The translations under genes were made by a program, and so were the position numbers. A stretch of DNA of 64,000 bases, taken from Paenibacillus antarcticus (GTDB taxonomy: Bacteria; Bacillota; Bacilli; Paenibacillales; Paenibacillaceae). The stretch covers positions 186,001-250,000 of the forward strand of contig NZ_LVJI01000015.1 in the NCBI RefSeq assembly GCF_001637225.1, in the 5' to 3' direction. Under the pieces are notes generated by a model. That model saw only the letters and a list, made by a program, of their open reading frames with translations, ran no database searches and was not told the origin of the DNA. The first letter of the stretch is position 1, and every line of letters begins with the position of its first letter. Below are positions 27,546 through 36,623 of this stretch, in pieces.

Positions 27546-27576
27546 TATTGATGCTGCGTATAATCGTCCGAATGTC

Positions 27577-27723
27577 TTACAATGTGTTACGCTCCGTCCC
27601 CATTATTGTATCGGCTTCCTCTCGCGCAAGATGTCCAAGTGTTACGGCTTTTTCGATCTGCTCTACTGTTGCTTGATTGTTTACCCAATTTCGTAAGAAT
27701 AAATTATATTTTGCTACTGACAT
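27577..27723 (-). CDS. xkdX: XkdX family small tail protein
   Basis: 48 residues with the family pattern: an aromatic N-terminus (KYNLFLRNWV), then a helix VEQIEKAVTLGHLAREEADT. AGGAGG lies eight bases before the ATG. XkdX proteins always sit at the end of PBSX-like tail clusters; their precise role is unknown. Confidence 0.82.
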   Translation of the reverse strand: MSVAKYNLFLRNWVNNQATVEQIEKAVTLGHLAREEADTIMGTERNTL

Positions 27724-27724
27724 A

Positions 27725-28060
27725 TTACATACCTCCTAAGTATAGTTCCATGATTAATTCATCTTGCTCAAGTTGTGACTTTTTTAATGAGTCGTATTCT
27801 TCTCGTAACAATTCTATTGGGTCTTGAAGTGTGGGGCGATTCTCTAAATCTGATTTGAATTGTAGATACTCCGCTTCCGTCACTTCAATAATATCTGCAT
27901 GTACGGGAATATCTTTTTGTAAAGTAATCGTATAGCAATAAGTATAATCCTCATCGTACAAAGCTGACGCACCCTTAAAGAGACTAATATCTAACCCTTT
28001 GTAATCACTAGGATAACTCGGATCGGTAGGATTAATGTTATTAATTCTGATGAATTTCAC
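27725..28060 (-). CDS. XkdW-like tail-fibre-region protein
   Basis: 111 residues: a beta-rich first half (ISLFKGASALYDEDY) and a helical, charged second half ending QDELIMELYLGGM, the arrangement of small proteins that follow tail-fibre genes in Bacillales phages and precede xkdX. GTG at 28060 is chosen because AAGGGG lies eight bases upstream. Confidence 0.65.
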   Translation of the reverse strand: MKFIRINNINPTDPSYPSDYKGLDISLFKGASALYDEDYTYCYTITLQKDIPVHADIIEVTEAEYLQFKSDLENRPTLQDPIELLREEYDSLKKSQLEQDELIMELYLGGM

Positions 28061-28079
28061 GCTCAACACCCCTTCATTT

Positions 28080-29486
28080 TTATGAATAATTTAATAGACC
28101 ATTTACAATTACAGGAAATGCGATATATTTTGGTTGACTTGATGTTTTGATCGGATTTGCCAATGGGATACTATACCCGTACATCACCGCATAAGAAGTG
28201 TAACCGGCAACCAAAAAATATAAATAAGAATTAGTTATTTGGTAATTCACAAGCATGTTATTGGTAGCCGCTACAGCGAGATTATGAGCAATAGCCCCGT
28301 TTGAATAAATTAAAATACTTCCACTAGTGTAAAGACCAGAAAAAGTGACAAAATTATTATTGTCAAACATAAAGAGTGGCTCATTCGGTACTCCCATTGC
28401 TACATCGACTGATTGACTTATTAAGTTACCAGTGTGATCGTATCTAAAAGCCCTTGATACGTACGTAGATTCTTGACATATAATGCTGAATCCAATATTC
28501 GAGATAATAAAAAGGGATGCGGACTTATATTTTGTCGCTATAGTAGTGACAAGTAAGTTTGACTGAATAAGTGTGGCATTAAAATCATAAGTATCGCGTC
28601 TTACCTCAAAAATACCTGAGGCGTTTTTAGCAAGGTTGAATACATGTATTTTATTGTCTTTTATAAAATACGATCTTGTTTGACTAAGATTTCCAATATA
28701 ATTAACAACAACGTTCAAATTTTCAATTATAGAACCAATAGGAGTTAACGGTTCAACAACTCCAGTAATTCCATCAACGGTTATGTTCTTTTTTAAATTC
28801 TGTGCCGTAAGTTGAGTTAAATCTAATGCGCCTTGAATCACGCCATCTTCTGTGCCAAAAGTTTTTGTACTCCTAACGTCTGCACCAACTGCTGTTCCAT
28901 ACTCACCTCCTTCACCCAATAACTGAAAAGCCGTTCCATCCCAAAACAATGTATAAACACCTATTTTCAATGTCGCATTTGTGCCGCCCGCTTTTTGGAC
29001 AGCCTTAGCGGTACCGCTAGCGATTGAAGAAACCTTGAGTGTTGCCGCCCCCGTAGATGCCGCATTGATTTTTACAGTGAATTTCTGATTTGTAGCTATG
29101 ACTTCCGCGGTGGTTATACTGTAAACATTACCAACATTCGTTGTTGTGCCTAAATGCGGAATGTGTTTCGCATTATCCGCCTTATGCGCAATAACAGAAT
29201 CATTCACAATCTTAACTGCCTTTGGTGTAGCTGCCTCCGTCTCTGATGGGCTATTCACAACGCTGTTTAGTTTTGTGATTCCTTTAACCGTTAGGGAGGC
29301 ATCGGGAATATCTACGTCAATGTTTTGAATATCTTCTTGCAATTGACCAACCGCAGCATCGACTTTGTCCCAGTTGTCATTCATCATCGTTTTGATATTA
29401 AACGTATCATTTCTATCTGCTGTCGGGTCTTTCTTTAACAATCCTAAATTTGGTGTATTACTAGACAATAGGCTCACCTCCTGCAA
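28080..29486 (-). CDS. Phage tail fibre protein
   Basis: 468 residues. The N-terminal region names a typical fibre start (FNIKTMMNDNWDKVDAAVG), then the phage-fibre repeat ASLTVKGITKLNSVVNSPSE (about 61-80) with ATPKAVK. The C-terminal half (240-468) is a beta-rich domain with many aromatic residues and is the likely receptor-binding tip. It corresponds to XkdV of PBSX. Its start overlaps the end of the preceding gene by 26 bp. Confidence 0.85.
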   Translation of the reverse strand: MQEVSLLSSNTPNLGLLKKDPTADRNDTFNIKTMMNDNWDKVDAAVGQLQEDIQNIDVDIPDASLTVKGITKLNSVVNSPSETEAATPKAVKIVNDSVIAHKADNAKHIPHLGTTTNVGNVYSITTAEVIATNQKFTVKINAASTGAATLKVSSIASGTAKAVQKAGGTNATLKIGVYTLFWDGTAFQLLGEGGEYGTAVGADVRSTKTFGTEDGVIQGALDLTQLTAQNLKKNITVDGITGVVEPLTPIGSIIENLNVVVNYIGNLSQTRSYFIKDNKIHVFNLAKNASGIFEVRRDTYDFNATLIQSNLLVTTIATKYKSASLFIISNIGFSIICQESTYVSRAFRYDHTGNLISQSVDVAMGVPNEPLFMFDNNNFVTFSGLYTSGSILIYSNGAIAHNLAVAATNNMLVNYQITNSYLYFLVAGYTSYAVMYGYSIPLANPIKTSSQPKYIAFPVIVNGLLNYS

Positions 29487-30015
29487 AATTTGATAATGTT
29501 ATCCCCTCTACCTCACCTAAGGAAATGAAGTTATGGATTTCACCTATTAATAGGAAGCGAAATTTATAATTAAGCCGCATATGAGCAGGTTTGATGTCCT
29601 CTAACGCTTGTTTAAGATCATCAAGGTTTGGCGGTATACCCAAGGAATCAATGAACGTAATTACGATCGTATAATGAGGTACATCAACCCCCACATCAAC
29701 CGTTCCGCCATCATAGGCTTGAGCGACATTCTTGATCATAGAACCAGACACCTTACCGCTACCACGCCTTTTAGATATGATTACAGACCGTCTTTGATCC
29801 ACTGGCTTAATGGGCTCTATTGGTATTTGTAGATCACGTTCATATCGATCCAGAGAAATAGTAGATGTCTCAGGATAGGACTCATTCAATAGTGTCTCGA
29901 TATCAGAATATAACCTATCAAACTCAATACCTTCTGTGGCTGTCAGAGTATCTATCTCTACGATTTCATCATAGTAATCAGGTAAGTGTTTTCTTAATCT
30001 CTCAACGGCTGTCAT
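29461..30015 (-). CDS. YmfQ/XkdU family baseplate protein (DUF2313)
   Basis: 184 residues starting with the typical VERLRKHLPDYYDEIVEI and containing AHMRLNYKF near 150, as in YmfQ/DUF2313 proteins that lie directly after baseplate J in Mu- and PBSX-like tails. It probably bridges baseplate wedge and fibre. Overlaps its neighbour by four bases. Confidence 0.85.
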   Translation of the reverse strand: MTAVERLRKHLPDYYDEIVEIDTLTATEGIEFDRLYSDIETLLNESYPETSTISLDRYERDLQIPIEPIKPVDQRRSVIISKRRGSGKVSGSMIKNVAQAYDGGTVDVGVDVPHYTIVITFIDSLGIPPNLDDLKQALEDIKPAHMRLNYKFRFLLIGEIHNFISLGEVEGITLSNFAGGEPIV

Positions 30016-31070
30016 GACACGTTCACCGCGCCTAAGACTGCAACGGAATCCAAAGGAATCTCAATATTCTTTGTCCCACCGTTGACCAATAAATTACTGT
30101 AATCAACCACTGGCGGTATCCCTAAGATAATGCTCTGAATTCGTGTGTACCTTAATAGCGGATCGTTAAAGGCTAGGTCTTTTGAATATGCCTTCATCCC
30201 ATTATCAATCTGTTCTTTGATATCCTCGATAGTTGCTCCGACTGCAAGAACCACTGTGACTGATATGTTAATCGGCACTTCTAAAGCTCCTACAATTGTT
30301 ATAATTGGTCCTATCGGTGCCGCGCCCTCACCCATTCCATCCTGAGTAGGATCAATATATGTTTGTACAGCATTGACTATAGCTGGCGCAGGAGTGCGCA
30401 TATCATTGTCTAATATCGCAACTTTCACTGTGTTTTCACCGTTCCACAAAGGGAATGCTCTCGCCCTGCCTACTCCTGGTATTTCTCTTGCCCATGATTC
30501 GTACTGGTATCTGTTACCACTTGTGATAGGACGTGAAATCCTTTCCTGATAGTTATCGTAAAGCGCCTCGTCCGTTTCCTTGTCTTCCCCCGCCACAAGT
30601 AACTCTGTTATTTCTCCACGGCCAAGATCATTAATGTAATCAATCGGTAAAACCGCCCCGAAATGGCGATTGCCTTCCGATCCAGCAGTCTCGCATTCTA
30701 TTCGGTAGTTTCCTAACGAAAGCTTCTCGGTAGCTTTGTAGTTTAATGCACCTAAAGTGAATCGACTCCCAATTGGTATATCTAACAAAGCGTTACTGCC
30801 GTTATAGAACACAGCTCTTAGTTGAGCTTTACTTGCCTTCTTCCTCACAATGCCTGACCAAGCAATAGAGCGCTCAAGAAACTCATCTGTTGCTGTATCC
30901 GGAAAGCGAAGGTTGGCATTAATCTCTAACTCAATGTAGGCTTGTGCAAGTTCTACAGCAGCAGGAGCCAAGGCATCATAGATAATACTTCCTTCCCTTT
31001 TATCCACATCACCAGGTACTCTATCCAACATTCGTTCTAATATATTTTCAAAAGTCTGGTCCTCATACAC
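30012..31070 (-). CDS. xkdT: Baseplate J/gp47 family protein
   Basis: 352 residues, as expected for XkdT-like baseplate wedge proteins. The family start TFENILERMLDRVPGDVDKR and the segment SPxxSGNRYQYESWAREIPG near 185-200 followed by VGRARAFPLWNG are diagnostic. I use the GTG at 31070, which has AAGGAG 10 bases upstream and overlaps the stop of the preceding gene by eight bases, rather than a TTG at 31106 with no RBS. Confidence 0.9.
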   Translation of the reverse strand: MYEDQTFENILERMLDRVPGDVDKREGSIIYDALAPAAVELAQAYIELEINANLRFPDTATDEFLERSIAWSGIVRKKASKAQLRAVFYNGSNALLDIPIGSRFTLGALNYKATEKLSLGNYRIECETAGSEGNRHFGAVLPIDYINDLGRGEITELLVAGEDKETDEALYDNYQERISRPITSGNRYQYESWAREIPGVGRARAFPLWNGENTVKVAILDNDMRTPAPAIVNAVQTYIDPTQDGMGEGAAPIGPIITIVGALEVPINISVTVVLAVGATIEDIKEQIDNGMKAYSKDLAFNDPLLRYTRIQSIILGIPPVVDYSNLLVNGGTKNIEIPLDSVAVLGAVNVS

Positions 31071-31476
31071 CGTTAGCCAGCTCCTTAGTTTCTTGATATC
31101 TTCCAAACTCGGATTCGACTGTAAAGTTAATCAATGCATTATCAAGTTCATAGGCGAATTTAAAGCTTGTTACAGCTGTAATTCGATCATCTTGTGTCAA
31201 TGCTTCTTCAACCCACCGTTCGACCTCAGATTCGAACACAGAGCGCCCACGATTGGCAGAAAGATCCACCTCATTACCAAAGTCATTACTATAAATAAGA
31301 TGTTCAAAACGAGTTGTTGAAAGGATTTTGAATACAACTTGTTTGATTGCTTCTAGTCCGTCAATCGTTTGGCTGCTAATTCTTTTGTTCACTAGATCGA
31401 GACGATATGTTTTACTTGGTAAGGCAACCGCTTCTAATTCCTCGTCTGCCATTTCTATATCGCTTTGCGGTATCAT
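31063..31476 (-). CDS. xkdS: XkdS family baseplate protein (DUF2634)
   Basis: 137 residues. The pattern KTYRLDL...ISSQTIDGLEAIKQVVFKIL then YSNDFGNEV is typical of DUF2634/gp25-like baseplate proteins. It is translationally coupled to its neighbours on both sides (overlaps of 4 and 8 bp). Confidence 0.87.
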   Translation of the reverse strand: MIPQSDIEMADEELEAVALPSKTYRLDLVNKRISSQTIDGLEAIKQVVFKILSTTRFEHLIYSNDFGNEVDLSANRGRSVFESEVERWVEEALTQDDRITAVTSFKFAYELDNALINFTVESEFGRYQETKELANGV

Positions 31477-31811
31477 CCACTCACCACCTTATCCATCACT
31501 ACGAATTGTTGACCGCCTTGTAAACGCATCAGAATCACCTTGTCGCCACTCTCTAACCCTTTTCTGATCACAATCTTATCTAGTAATGATTCCTTGGTAT
31601 CTGGTAAACCAATGACTGCGTGAACGTGTTTCAAATCGATTTCAAAGCGTCCCATTGATTCGGGAACAATTAAAAAAGCCTCTGTCAAAATTAGGCGCTG
31701 ATCCACACTAATTTCTAAAGGGCTTATTGATAAAACCGTTCCAAACATTACAGCTGTTGGGTTACTATTCTTGATCACCTCTAATGCTGCTTGCTTGATA
31801 ACATCCAACAT
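31473..31811 (-). CDS. xkdR: XkdR family protein (DUF2577)
   Basis: 112 residues, matching DUF2577 in length and in the motif NPTAVMFGTVLSISPLEISV with DKIVIRKGLESGDKVILMRL. It lies between the hub protein and XkdS, the fixed order of PBSX-type baseplates. Small beta-barrel baseplate component. Confidence 0.87.
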   Translation of the reverse strand: MLDVIKQAALEVIKNSNPTAVMFGTVLSISPLEISVDQRLILTEAFLIVPESMGRFEIDLKHVHAVIGLPDTKESLLDKIVIRKGLESGDKVILMRLQGGQQFVVMDKVVSG

Positions 31812-32776
31812 TATACTAACCTCAATTCTAATGACATCGTGTGATTAGATTCGATATTTTTATGTGAACATTCGTCAACTAGAAAAAACTTATTGATGCC
31901 AAAACGTTCAATATAAACATTTACGTACATTCCAGCTCTTAACCTCAAATCTCCGATAGCTTCAATCTTCATTGATCTAGTTTCACGATTTTTGAGAGTC
32001 ATTAATCTTGTCAAGATGTCGTTGATCTGAGCGTCATTTAATCCCTCGTCTACACTTTGAGTCAGTTGTAGTAATCCCCACTTCTTTATACGGCTGCTGT
32101 CTTTGATCTTATATATATCTCTTTTTCCTGACTTCTTGTTGTCTCGATATAAGATGACTTGATTATAGGTGTCATCATCAATCGATTTCGAATAGGTATA
32201 ATCCGTCATCAAGCTACCATCACCAACAACAAATCCATATTTCATATTCGAAATATTTTTAAGAGTGAGCTTCCCGAAATCATCAAAAAACACGAAATTA
32301 GTCGTGTTGGCTATTAATGATTTATCCAATGACTCACAGATCATGTCAAACAAGGACTTATCATCAAACAACTGTGCAGGTATCTTGTACAATGTATCCT
32401 CCAAAGCGCCTACGCTCAGTTCAAAGTCCTTCGCAATCTTCTGGATGATCTGCGTTGCACTCATATTTTGGAATGAGTAAGTATGGTTTACATTTAGATA
32501 ACGCATTTGATCATAAGCTAGGATCTTGGCTTCTCCATTCCTCCCTGTCTCGAATCGGAAGATGTAGCCTAGAAAGACCTTGTTGGCTCCATCCGTAAAC
32601 CTCACCACATCACCATTTTGATACTTGAATTTCTTATCCTGGTATATACCTTCGTCAATGAGTGAGAATTCCAATGAAGATGCCTTACCAATCCTACTTG
32701 TGCGATAACCGATATCTTTAGATATATCCGATACATCCCACACATTCCCGTCCTTGTTATCGATCAGTATTTCCAT
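31811..32776 (-). CDS. xkdQ: XkdQ family baseplate hub protein
   Basis: 321 residues, similar in build to phage late control gene D/gp27-type hub proteins: beta-rich start (VWDVSDISKDIGYRTSR), the SATQIIQKIAKDFELSVG helix near 105 and a C-terminal barrel (RLRAGMYVNVYI). It closes the tail tube end with the LysM protein encoded just upstream. Confidence 0.87.
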   Translation of the reverse strand: MEILIDNKDGNVWDVSDISKDIGYRTSRIGKASSLEFSLIDEGIYQDKKFKYQNGDVVRFTDGANKVFLGYIFRFETGRNGEAKILAYDQMRYLNVNHTYSFQNMSATQIIQKIAKDFELSVGALEDTLYKIPAQLFDDKSLFDMICESLDKSLIANTTNFVFFDDFGKLTLKNISNMKYGFVVGDGSLMTDYTYSKSIDDDTYNQVILYRDNKKSGKRDIYKIKDSSRIKKWGLLQLTQSVDEGLNDAQINDILTRLMTLKNRETRSMKIEAIGDLRLRAGMYVNVYIERFGINKFFLVDECSHKNIESNHTMSLELRLV

Positions 32777-32780
32777 GTGA

Positions 32781-33458
32781 TCACCCCGGGAGTTTAATTA
32801 CGGTCCCAATCTTCAACTTCTTGGCCTGTGCATCCGTAATGCCGTTTAATTTCTGAATCTCTTTATACTTCGATCCGTCACCTAGATTCTTTTTTGCAAT
32901 AATAAACAGTGTGTCACCACTCTTAACTGTGACTGTCTTTGGTTTGGTTCGTTCATCAGCACGCTTCGGTTCTGTTTTGGTTGCTGTTTTCTTTGCACCG
33001 GTTGCTGTTACCTTTTTAGCAAAAACCACCTTCTTAGCAGCGTAGAAAACAAACTCCTTCAAAGAAATATCGTATTCCCAATCACCTACAGCACCGCCGA
33101 CTTCTTTGTAGTTAAAATCCTCTATCGATACTGGAATGTTTATTGACAAAGTCTCACTAACGTATATGAAACGGATTGGACGCTTTTTGTTCATCCAATC
33201 CTCGATACGTCGGATAAAATCCGCGGGACCATCAAACCCAGCTGATTGTATTGCGTTAGACATATCAGCTGGGAACACTCCACTAAAGCTAATCTCTTTC
33301 AACTTAGGAGCTTTGATAACATTTATTTCACCCAACCCTGCAACGCTATGTGTTTCCCCCTGCCCTGATCCCTCAACCTCGATTTCCTCGCCCAGAACAG
33401 GGATCTGAAAGAATACCTCATGATTGTTATAGCTTAGTTCAATACTGTATTCAGCCAT
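32781..33458 (-). CDS. xkdP: XkdP family tail protein with LysM domain
   Basis: 225 residues. An N-terminal baseplate domain (to about 150) is joined by a Lys/Thr-rich linker to one LysM domain (about 174-224, TVKSGDTLFIIAKKNLGDG ... KLKIGTVIKLPG) that binds peptidoglycan. It links the tape-measure protein and hub and docks the tail tip to the wall. Confidence 0.9.
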   Translation of the reverse strand: MAEYSIELSYNNHEVFFQIPVLGEEIEVEGSGQGETHSVAGLGEINVIKAPKLKEISFSGVFPADMSNAIQSAGFDGPADFIRRIEDWMNKKRPIRFIYVSETLSINIPVSIEDFNYKEVGGAVGDWEYDISLKEFVFYAAKKVVFAKKVTATGAKKTATKTEPKRADERTKPKTVTVKSGDTLFIIAKKNLGDGSKYKEIQKLNGITDAQAKKLKIGTVIKLPG

Positions 33459-35512
33459 TAGGAAAATACCCCCTTGGCAGATGATGCAATGTCATCCTGC
33501 AACTTGGTGGTTATTTTAGATACGATAGAGTCAAGGTTGGTTTCGTTGCTGATAGGACCTGTTTTAACTTGCACAGTAGGTGTCAAGGTAACGAAATTCT
33601 GAATATTCTTCATCTCTGCAAGATCACGCATCACTTTTAGGTCCTCACTAGAAATGTCTACTTTCCCCTTAATCTTATCTACTGTGCCTATGTTCTTCTT
33701 CTTTTTATCATCACCACTAGCCTTTTGTGCAGCGTCTGCTGCTTTGTTCCATTTATCAAAGTTAAATTTGTCTGTACCACTAGACGCTTGGGCCTTTTTC
33801 GCTGCGTCTTCAACTGCTCTCTGTTCAGCGCGACCTTTAAGCATATCCAACACTTTTTGTTCACGTGCTTGCGCTTTTCCAGCCGCATTAGCTTGCATTC
33901 CAGTGACTTTATTCTGTCCTGATTGACGAATCGCTTCCGATTCTGCCGCAGCTGATGATGCTAGTTCAATTCGAGCAACTGTGTCAAAGGATACCCCCGG
34001 AATAGTATTACTTAAAGTGTTAAGTAATTTGTTAATGGTATCTATTACTCCATTAGCCAGTCCATCTATGATCTTCAAAGTTTCAACTTTTGCCCATTGG
34101 AACGCGTTAACTATCCCATTTCCTACCTGAACGAAAAATATTGGTACTTGATCGAAAAAATTCATTATTCCATTCCATGCTCTCATAAATCCAGCAGCAA
34201 ACGCGTCATTGGTATTCCACAGATTAACCAACCAAACGCCTAATGCTATAAGCAAGGAGATCATTAAGATGATTACATTAGCTTTCATAACTGTATTTAA
34301 TGTTGCCCATGCTGTAGTCAACCCATAGGTAGCGGTCATTTGAGCAAAGGTAACTAAAGTTTGAATAACGGTCGCAGCCGTGGCGGATATTGTAGCAAGC
34401 TTAGTTAATAGCATGATTGTGTACAAGGCGGTAACCGCCCCTGCTAATCCCCAAACAATAGGTTCGATCATTGTCCAATTCGTTGAGAAAAAACCGTATA
34501 TTTGAGTTATCATATTCACTAAATTGACGGCCCCCTGTACAACCCACTCTAAACCAATACTTAAGCCATCAAAAAATGGCTGAAATGCTCCATCTTTAAA
34601 CGCTTCATTAACTTTCGTTATCAGCGGCAAAAGGGATTGCACTGCTGCGCCCCCGGCATCAGCAAAAGTAGATCTTATATTATTTCCGAGGGTCTCTACT
34701 TGCTTGGCTGGACTTGCCATCATAGTATCAAATGCTTTCTGACCCATCTTTTGTTTTTCTAATAGTTTATCAAACGCTTTAATGAATCCTTCCATATCTC
34801 CAGCTTTACCTAACTTGTCGATACCGAAGTCTCTAATGTCTGTTTTGGACATATTAAAGCGCTCTGCAAGGGAAACAATATCACCTGACATAGCCTCCTT
34901 TAATGCAAATGTCGCTCCTTCTATACCATTTCCAGCACTATCAAATGCGTTCATTCGCTGTGCGAGATTATTTAACTGTTTTAAATGGTCTGTATTCTGT
35001 GTGGTGGAGAAGAAAGATAGCGTGCCTTGCAATGATTTATTTACATCTTGCCCAGCAGCTAAAGCATCCTTTTTAAATTGCTCGAACATTGCTGTACCGA
35101 TTCGAGCATCACCAGTCCGAGCAATGAACATGTCTTCCATCTTCTGTTGTTCCATGGAGCCACCAATTGTAGCACCGAATAAACTCTTTACTCCTTCTAA
35201 AGTAAGGTATGTCGCCGCTATTCCTTTTATAGTCCTTAGCAATCCTTCGCCATGGCTCTTGCCTTCTTTAATAGAGCGGTTGAATTTATTCTGACTGCTA
35301 GTTGATTGATCTATAGAACTTTTCATAGCCGCTTCTGCAGCTGCAATTTGCTTCTTAGCTGCAATTAGGCTCTTATCAACATTAACATTTCGATTAGTAG
35401 CTCGTTGCATCTGTTCCATTGTTGATATCATCATGCTCATGCTTGATGTAATGCCCTTCAACGGACCGCTCATAGCGTCAAATAATTTTAGGCTTGACGA
35501 TACTGTTGCCAT
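33458..35512 (-). CDS. xkdO: Tail tape measure protein
   Basis: 684 residues, short for a myophage tape measure, implying a short tail. A helical, Met/Gln-rich N-terminus (1-60) leads to a tail-tape-measure core with GMEQQKMEDMFIARTGD near 115-131; hydrophobic segments near 335-430 are typical of the membrane-interacting region; the C-terminal third is Ala/Lys-rich coiled coil. It sets tail length and reaches into the host envelope. Confidence 0.9.
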   Translation of the reverse strand: MATVSSSLKLFDAMSGPLKGITSSMSMMISTMEQMQRATNRNVNVDKSLIAAKKQIAAAEAAMKSSIDQSTSSQNKFNRSIKEGKSHGEGLLRTIKGIAATYLTLEGVKSLFGATIGGSMEQQKMEDMFIARTGDARIGTAMFEQFKKDALAAGQDVNKSLQGTLSFFSTTQNTDHLKQLNNLAQRMNAFDSAGNGIEGATFALKEAMSGDIVSLAERFNMSKTDIRDFGIDKLGKAGDMEGFIKAFDKLLEKQKMGQKAFDTMMASPAKQVETLGNNIRSTFADAGGAAVQSLLPLITKVNEAFKDGAFQPFFDGLSIGLEWVVQGAVNLVNMITQIYGFFSTNWTMIEPIVWGLAGAVTALYTIMLLTKLATISATAATVIQTLVTFAQMTATYGLTTAWATLNTVMKANVIILMISLLIALGVWLVNLWNTNDAFAAGFMRAWNGIMNFFDQVPIFFVQVGNGIVNAFQWAKVETLKIIDGLANGVIDTINKLLNTLSNTIPGVSFDTVARIELASSAAAESEAIRQSGQNKVTGMQANAAGKAQAREQKVLDMLKGRAEQRAVEDAAKKAQASSGTDKFNFDKWNKAADAAQKASGDDKKKKNIGTVDKIKGKVDISSEDLKVMRDLAEMKNIQNFVTLTPTVQVKTGPISNETNLDSIVSKITTKLQDDIASSAKGVFS

Positions 35513-35539
35513 AGATACGATATTCTCCTTTCCAGCAAA

Positions 35540-35571
35540 ACAAAAGACACCCTCTTCATAAAAAGGGTGTC
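35540..35571 (-). terminator. Terminator after the lipoprotein gene, inside the tail operon
   Basis: GACACCCT and AGGGTGTC (35546-35553 and 35564-35571) form a perfect 8-bp stem followed on the minus strand by TTTTG TTTTG-type sequence, between the lipoprotein and tape-measure genes. Confidence 0.75.
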
Positions 35572-35585
35572 CGCTTTATGCCAAC

Positions 35586-35936
35586 TTAATTAACGTTAGT
35601 AAATATCTCTTCTGCTTTATCATCTTTGGTTTCTAAAAGAAATCTACCGTTTGTCTTCCATTCTTGTATTAATTTTTCTTCTGACTGTATCTTTTTTAAT
35701 TCTTTAGCGGTTTCATATTCATATATAGCAATCTTTTTATCTGAAATAAATACTATACCGTCCTTAGCTTGTATCAATTGTGCCGCAGGTTTTGCTTCTA
35801 TGTTTACTTCAATCCCTTGCTTTTTATATGCTTCTATAAACCTGTCTAGTGATACTTCATCCTCTTTTGGAGAAGAACACCCTGCAAAAATTGATACAAC
35901 AAGGACGAGTAAACATAAACTGACTAATTTCTTCAC
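35586..35936 (-). CDS. Lipoprotein encoded inside the tail operon (moron candidate)
   Basis: 116 residues. A lipoprotein signal (KKLVSLCLLVLVVSI) ends in lipobox FAGC at Cys20, giving a membrane-anchored extracellular protein of about 96 residues with charged alpha/beta composition. GTG at 35936 has GGGGGG six bases upstream; the longer frame to 36056 only overlays the frameshift tail of the chaperone. It sits between chaperone and tape-measure genes and has its own terminator. Lipoproteins in phages can block superinfection (Ltp of TP-J34 is the known case); that role here is inferred. Confidence 0.75.
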   Translation of the reverse strand: MKKLVSLCLLVLVVSIFAGCSSPKEDEVSLDRFIEAYKKQGIEVNIEAKPAAQLIQAKDGIVFISDKKIAIYEYETAKELKKIQSEEKLIQEWKTNGRFLLETKDDKAEEIFTNVN

Positions 35937-35997
35937 GTATTGCCCCCCTGAATAGGTCATATTTACCACTAACCTTATCAAATCGAGGGTAATTGGT

Positions 35998-36188
35998 CTA
36001 TCGTTTTTTACGACTCTTACTCTTTGATTTTGCTTGATTTTTCTTTTCCTTTTCAATCTTTACAGAAATCATAGCATATATTGCAGCCTGTTCCTCTGAA
36101 CGCATATTCATTAAGACATGCGGTAAGATTTTTAATTCATGGAGAGCGTAGTAAGCTAGATTAGCCTCACTATCGCCCTCCTCTATTA
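35998..36188 (-). CDS. C-terminal extension of tail assembly chaperone, made by -1 frameshift
   Basis: About 63 codons open in the -1 frame from the end of the gene at 36186, with no start codon of their own. The product reads LIEEGDSEANLAYYALHELK, then EEQAAIYAMISVKIEKEK and a Lys-rich end, the familiar pattern of the second tail chaperone in siphophages and myophages. Fused to the upstream protein it gives about 203 residues. Confidence 0.82.
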
Positions 36189-36608
36189 GTTTTTTACTTC
36201 TTCTACCATCTCATTCATGTCTCGATCGAATCCGTTCATTGCCTGTACTTTCTCCATAAGGTTACTGAACTCTCCTGGAAGCAACATTTTACGCAGAAGT
36301 TTCTCAGCTCCCATTACGCCGTATGTCTTTTGGATCTCAGCATTTTTCAAATCAGGGTAAGCTACACAGGCAACGACCAACTTAGAAAGGTAATCATTTG
36401 TATCTAAATCAGAGGTATACAACCCGTTCTTACCCTTCGTTTTCTTAGTTGCCGACTTTCTCAATTCTTGGTTATCATCCTCTGTAATAGAACGTAACTT
36501 CCACTTCCCCGCCTTACCGTCTTTATCCTTAAACCGTTCGGATACCACAAATTCCTCCGCTACCTCAACTGCTGCATTTTGTGCAAAAAACATACTTAAA
36601 TCACTCAT
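36186..36608 (-). CDS. Tail assembly chaperone (XkdN-like)
   Basis: 140 residues, acidic and helical, with the family start VAEEFVVSERFKDKDGKAGKW and a middle segment YLSKLVVACVAYPDLKNAEI. It coats the tape-measure protein during tail assembly. It lies between the tube gene and the tape-measure gene as expected and ends at the frameshift site. Confidence 0.85.
   Translation of the reverse strand: MSDLSMFFAQNAAVEVAEEFVVSERFKDKDGKAGKWKLRSITEDDNQELRKSATKKTKGKNGLYTSDLDTNDYLSKLVVACVAYPDLKNAEIQKTYGVMGAEKLLRKMLLPGEFSNLMEKVQAMNGFDRDMNEMVEEVKN
36189..36195 (-). promoter_or_regulatory. Slippery heptamer A AAA AAC for -1 programmed frameshifting
   Basis: Zero-frame codons at the end of the chaperone gene are GTA AAA AAC TAA. 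The heptamer AAAAAAC is the classic X XXY YYZ site; slippage puts the ribosome in the frame that continues to 35998. Confidence 0.85.
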
Positions 36609-36623
36609 ATATAATTCCTCCTA

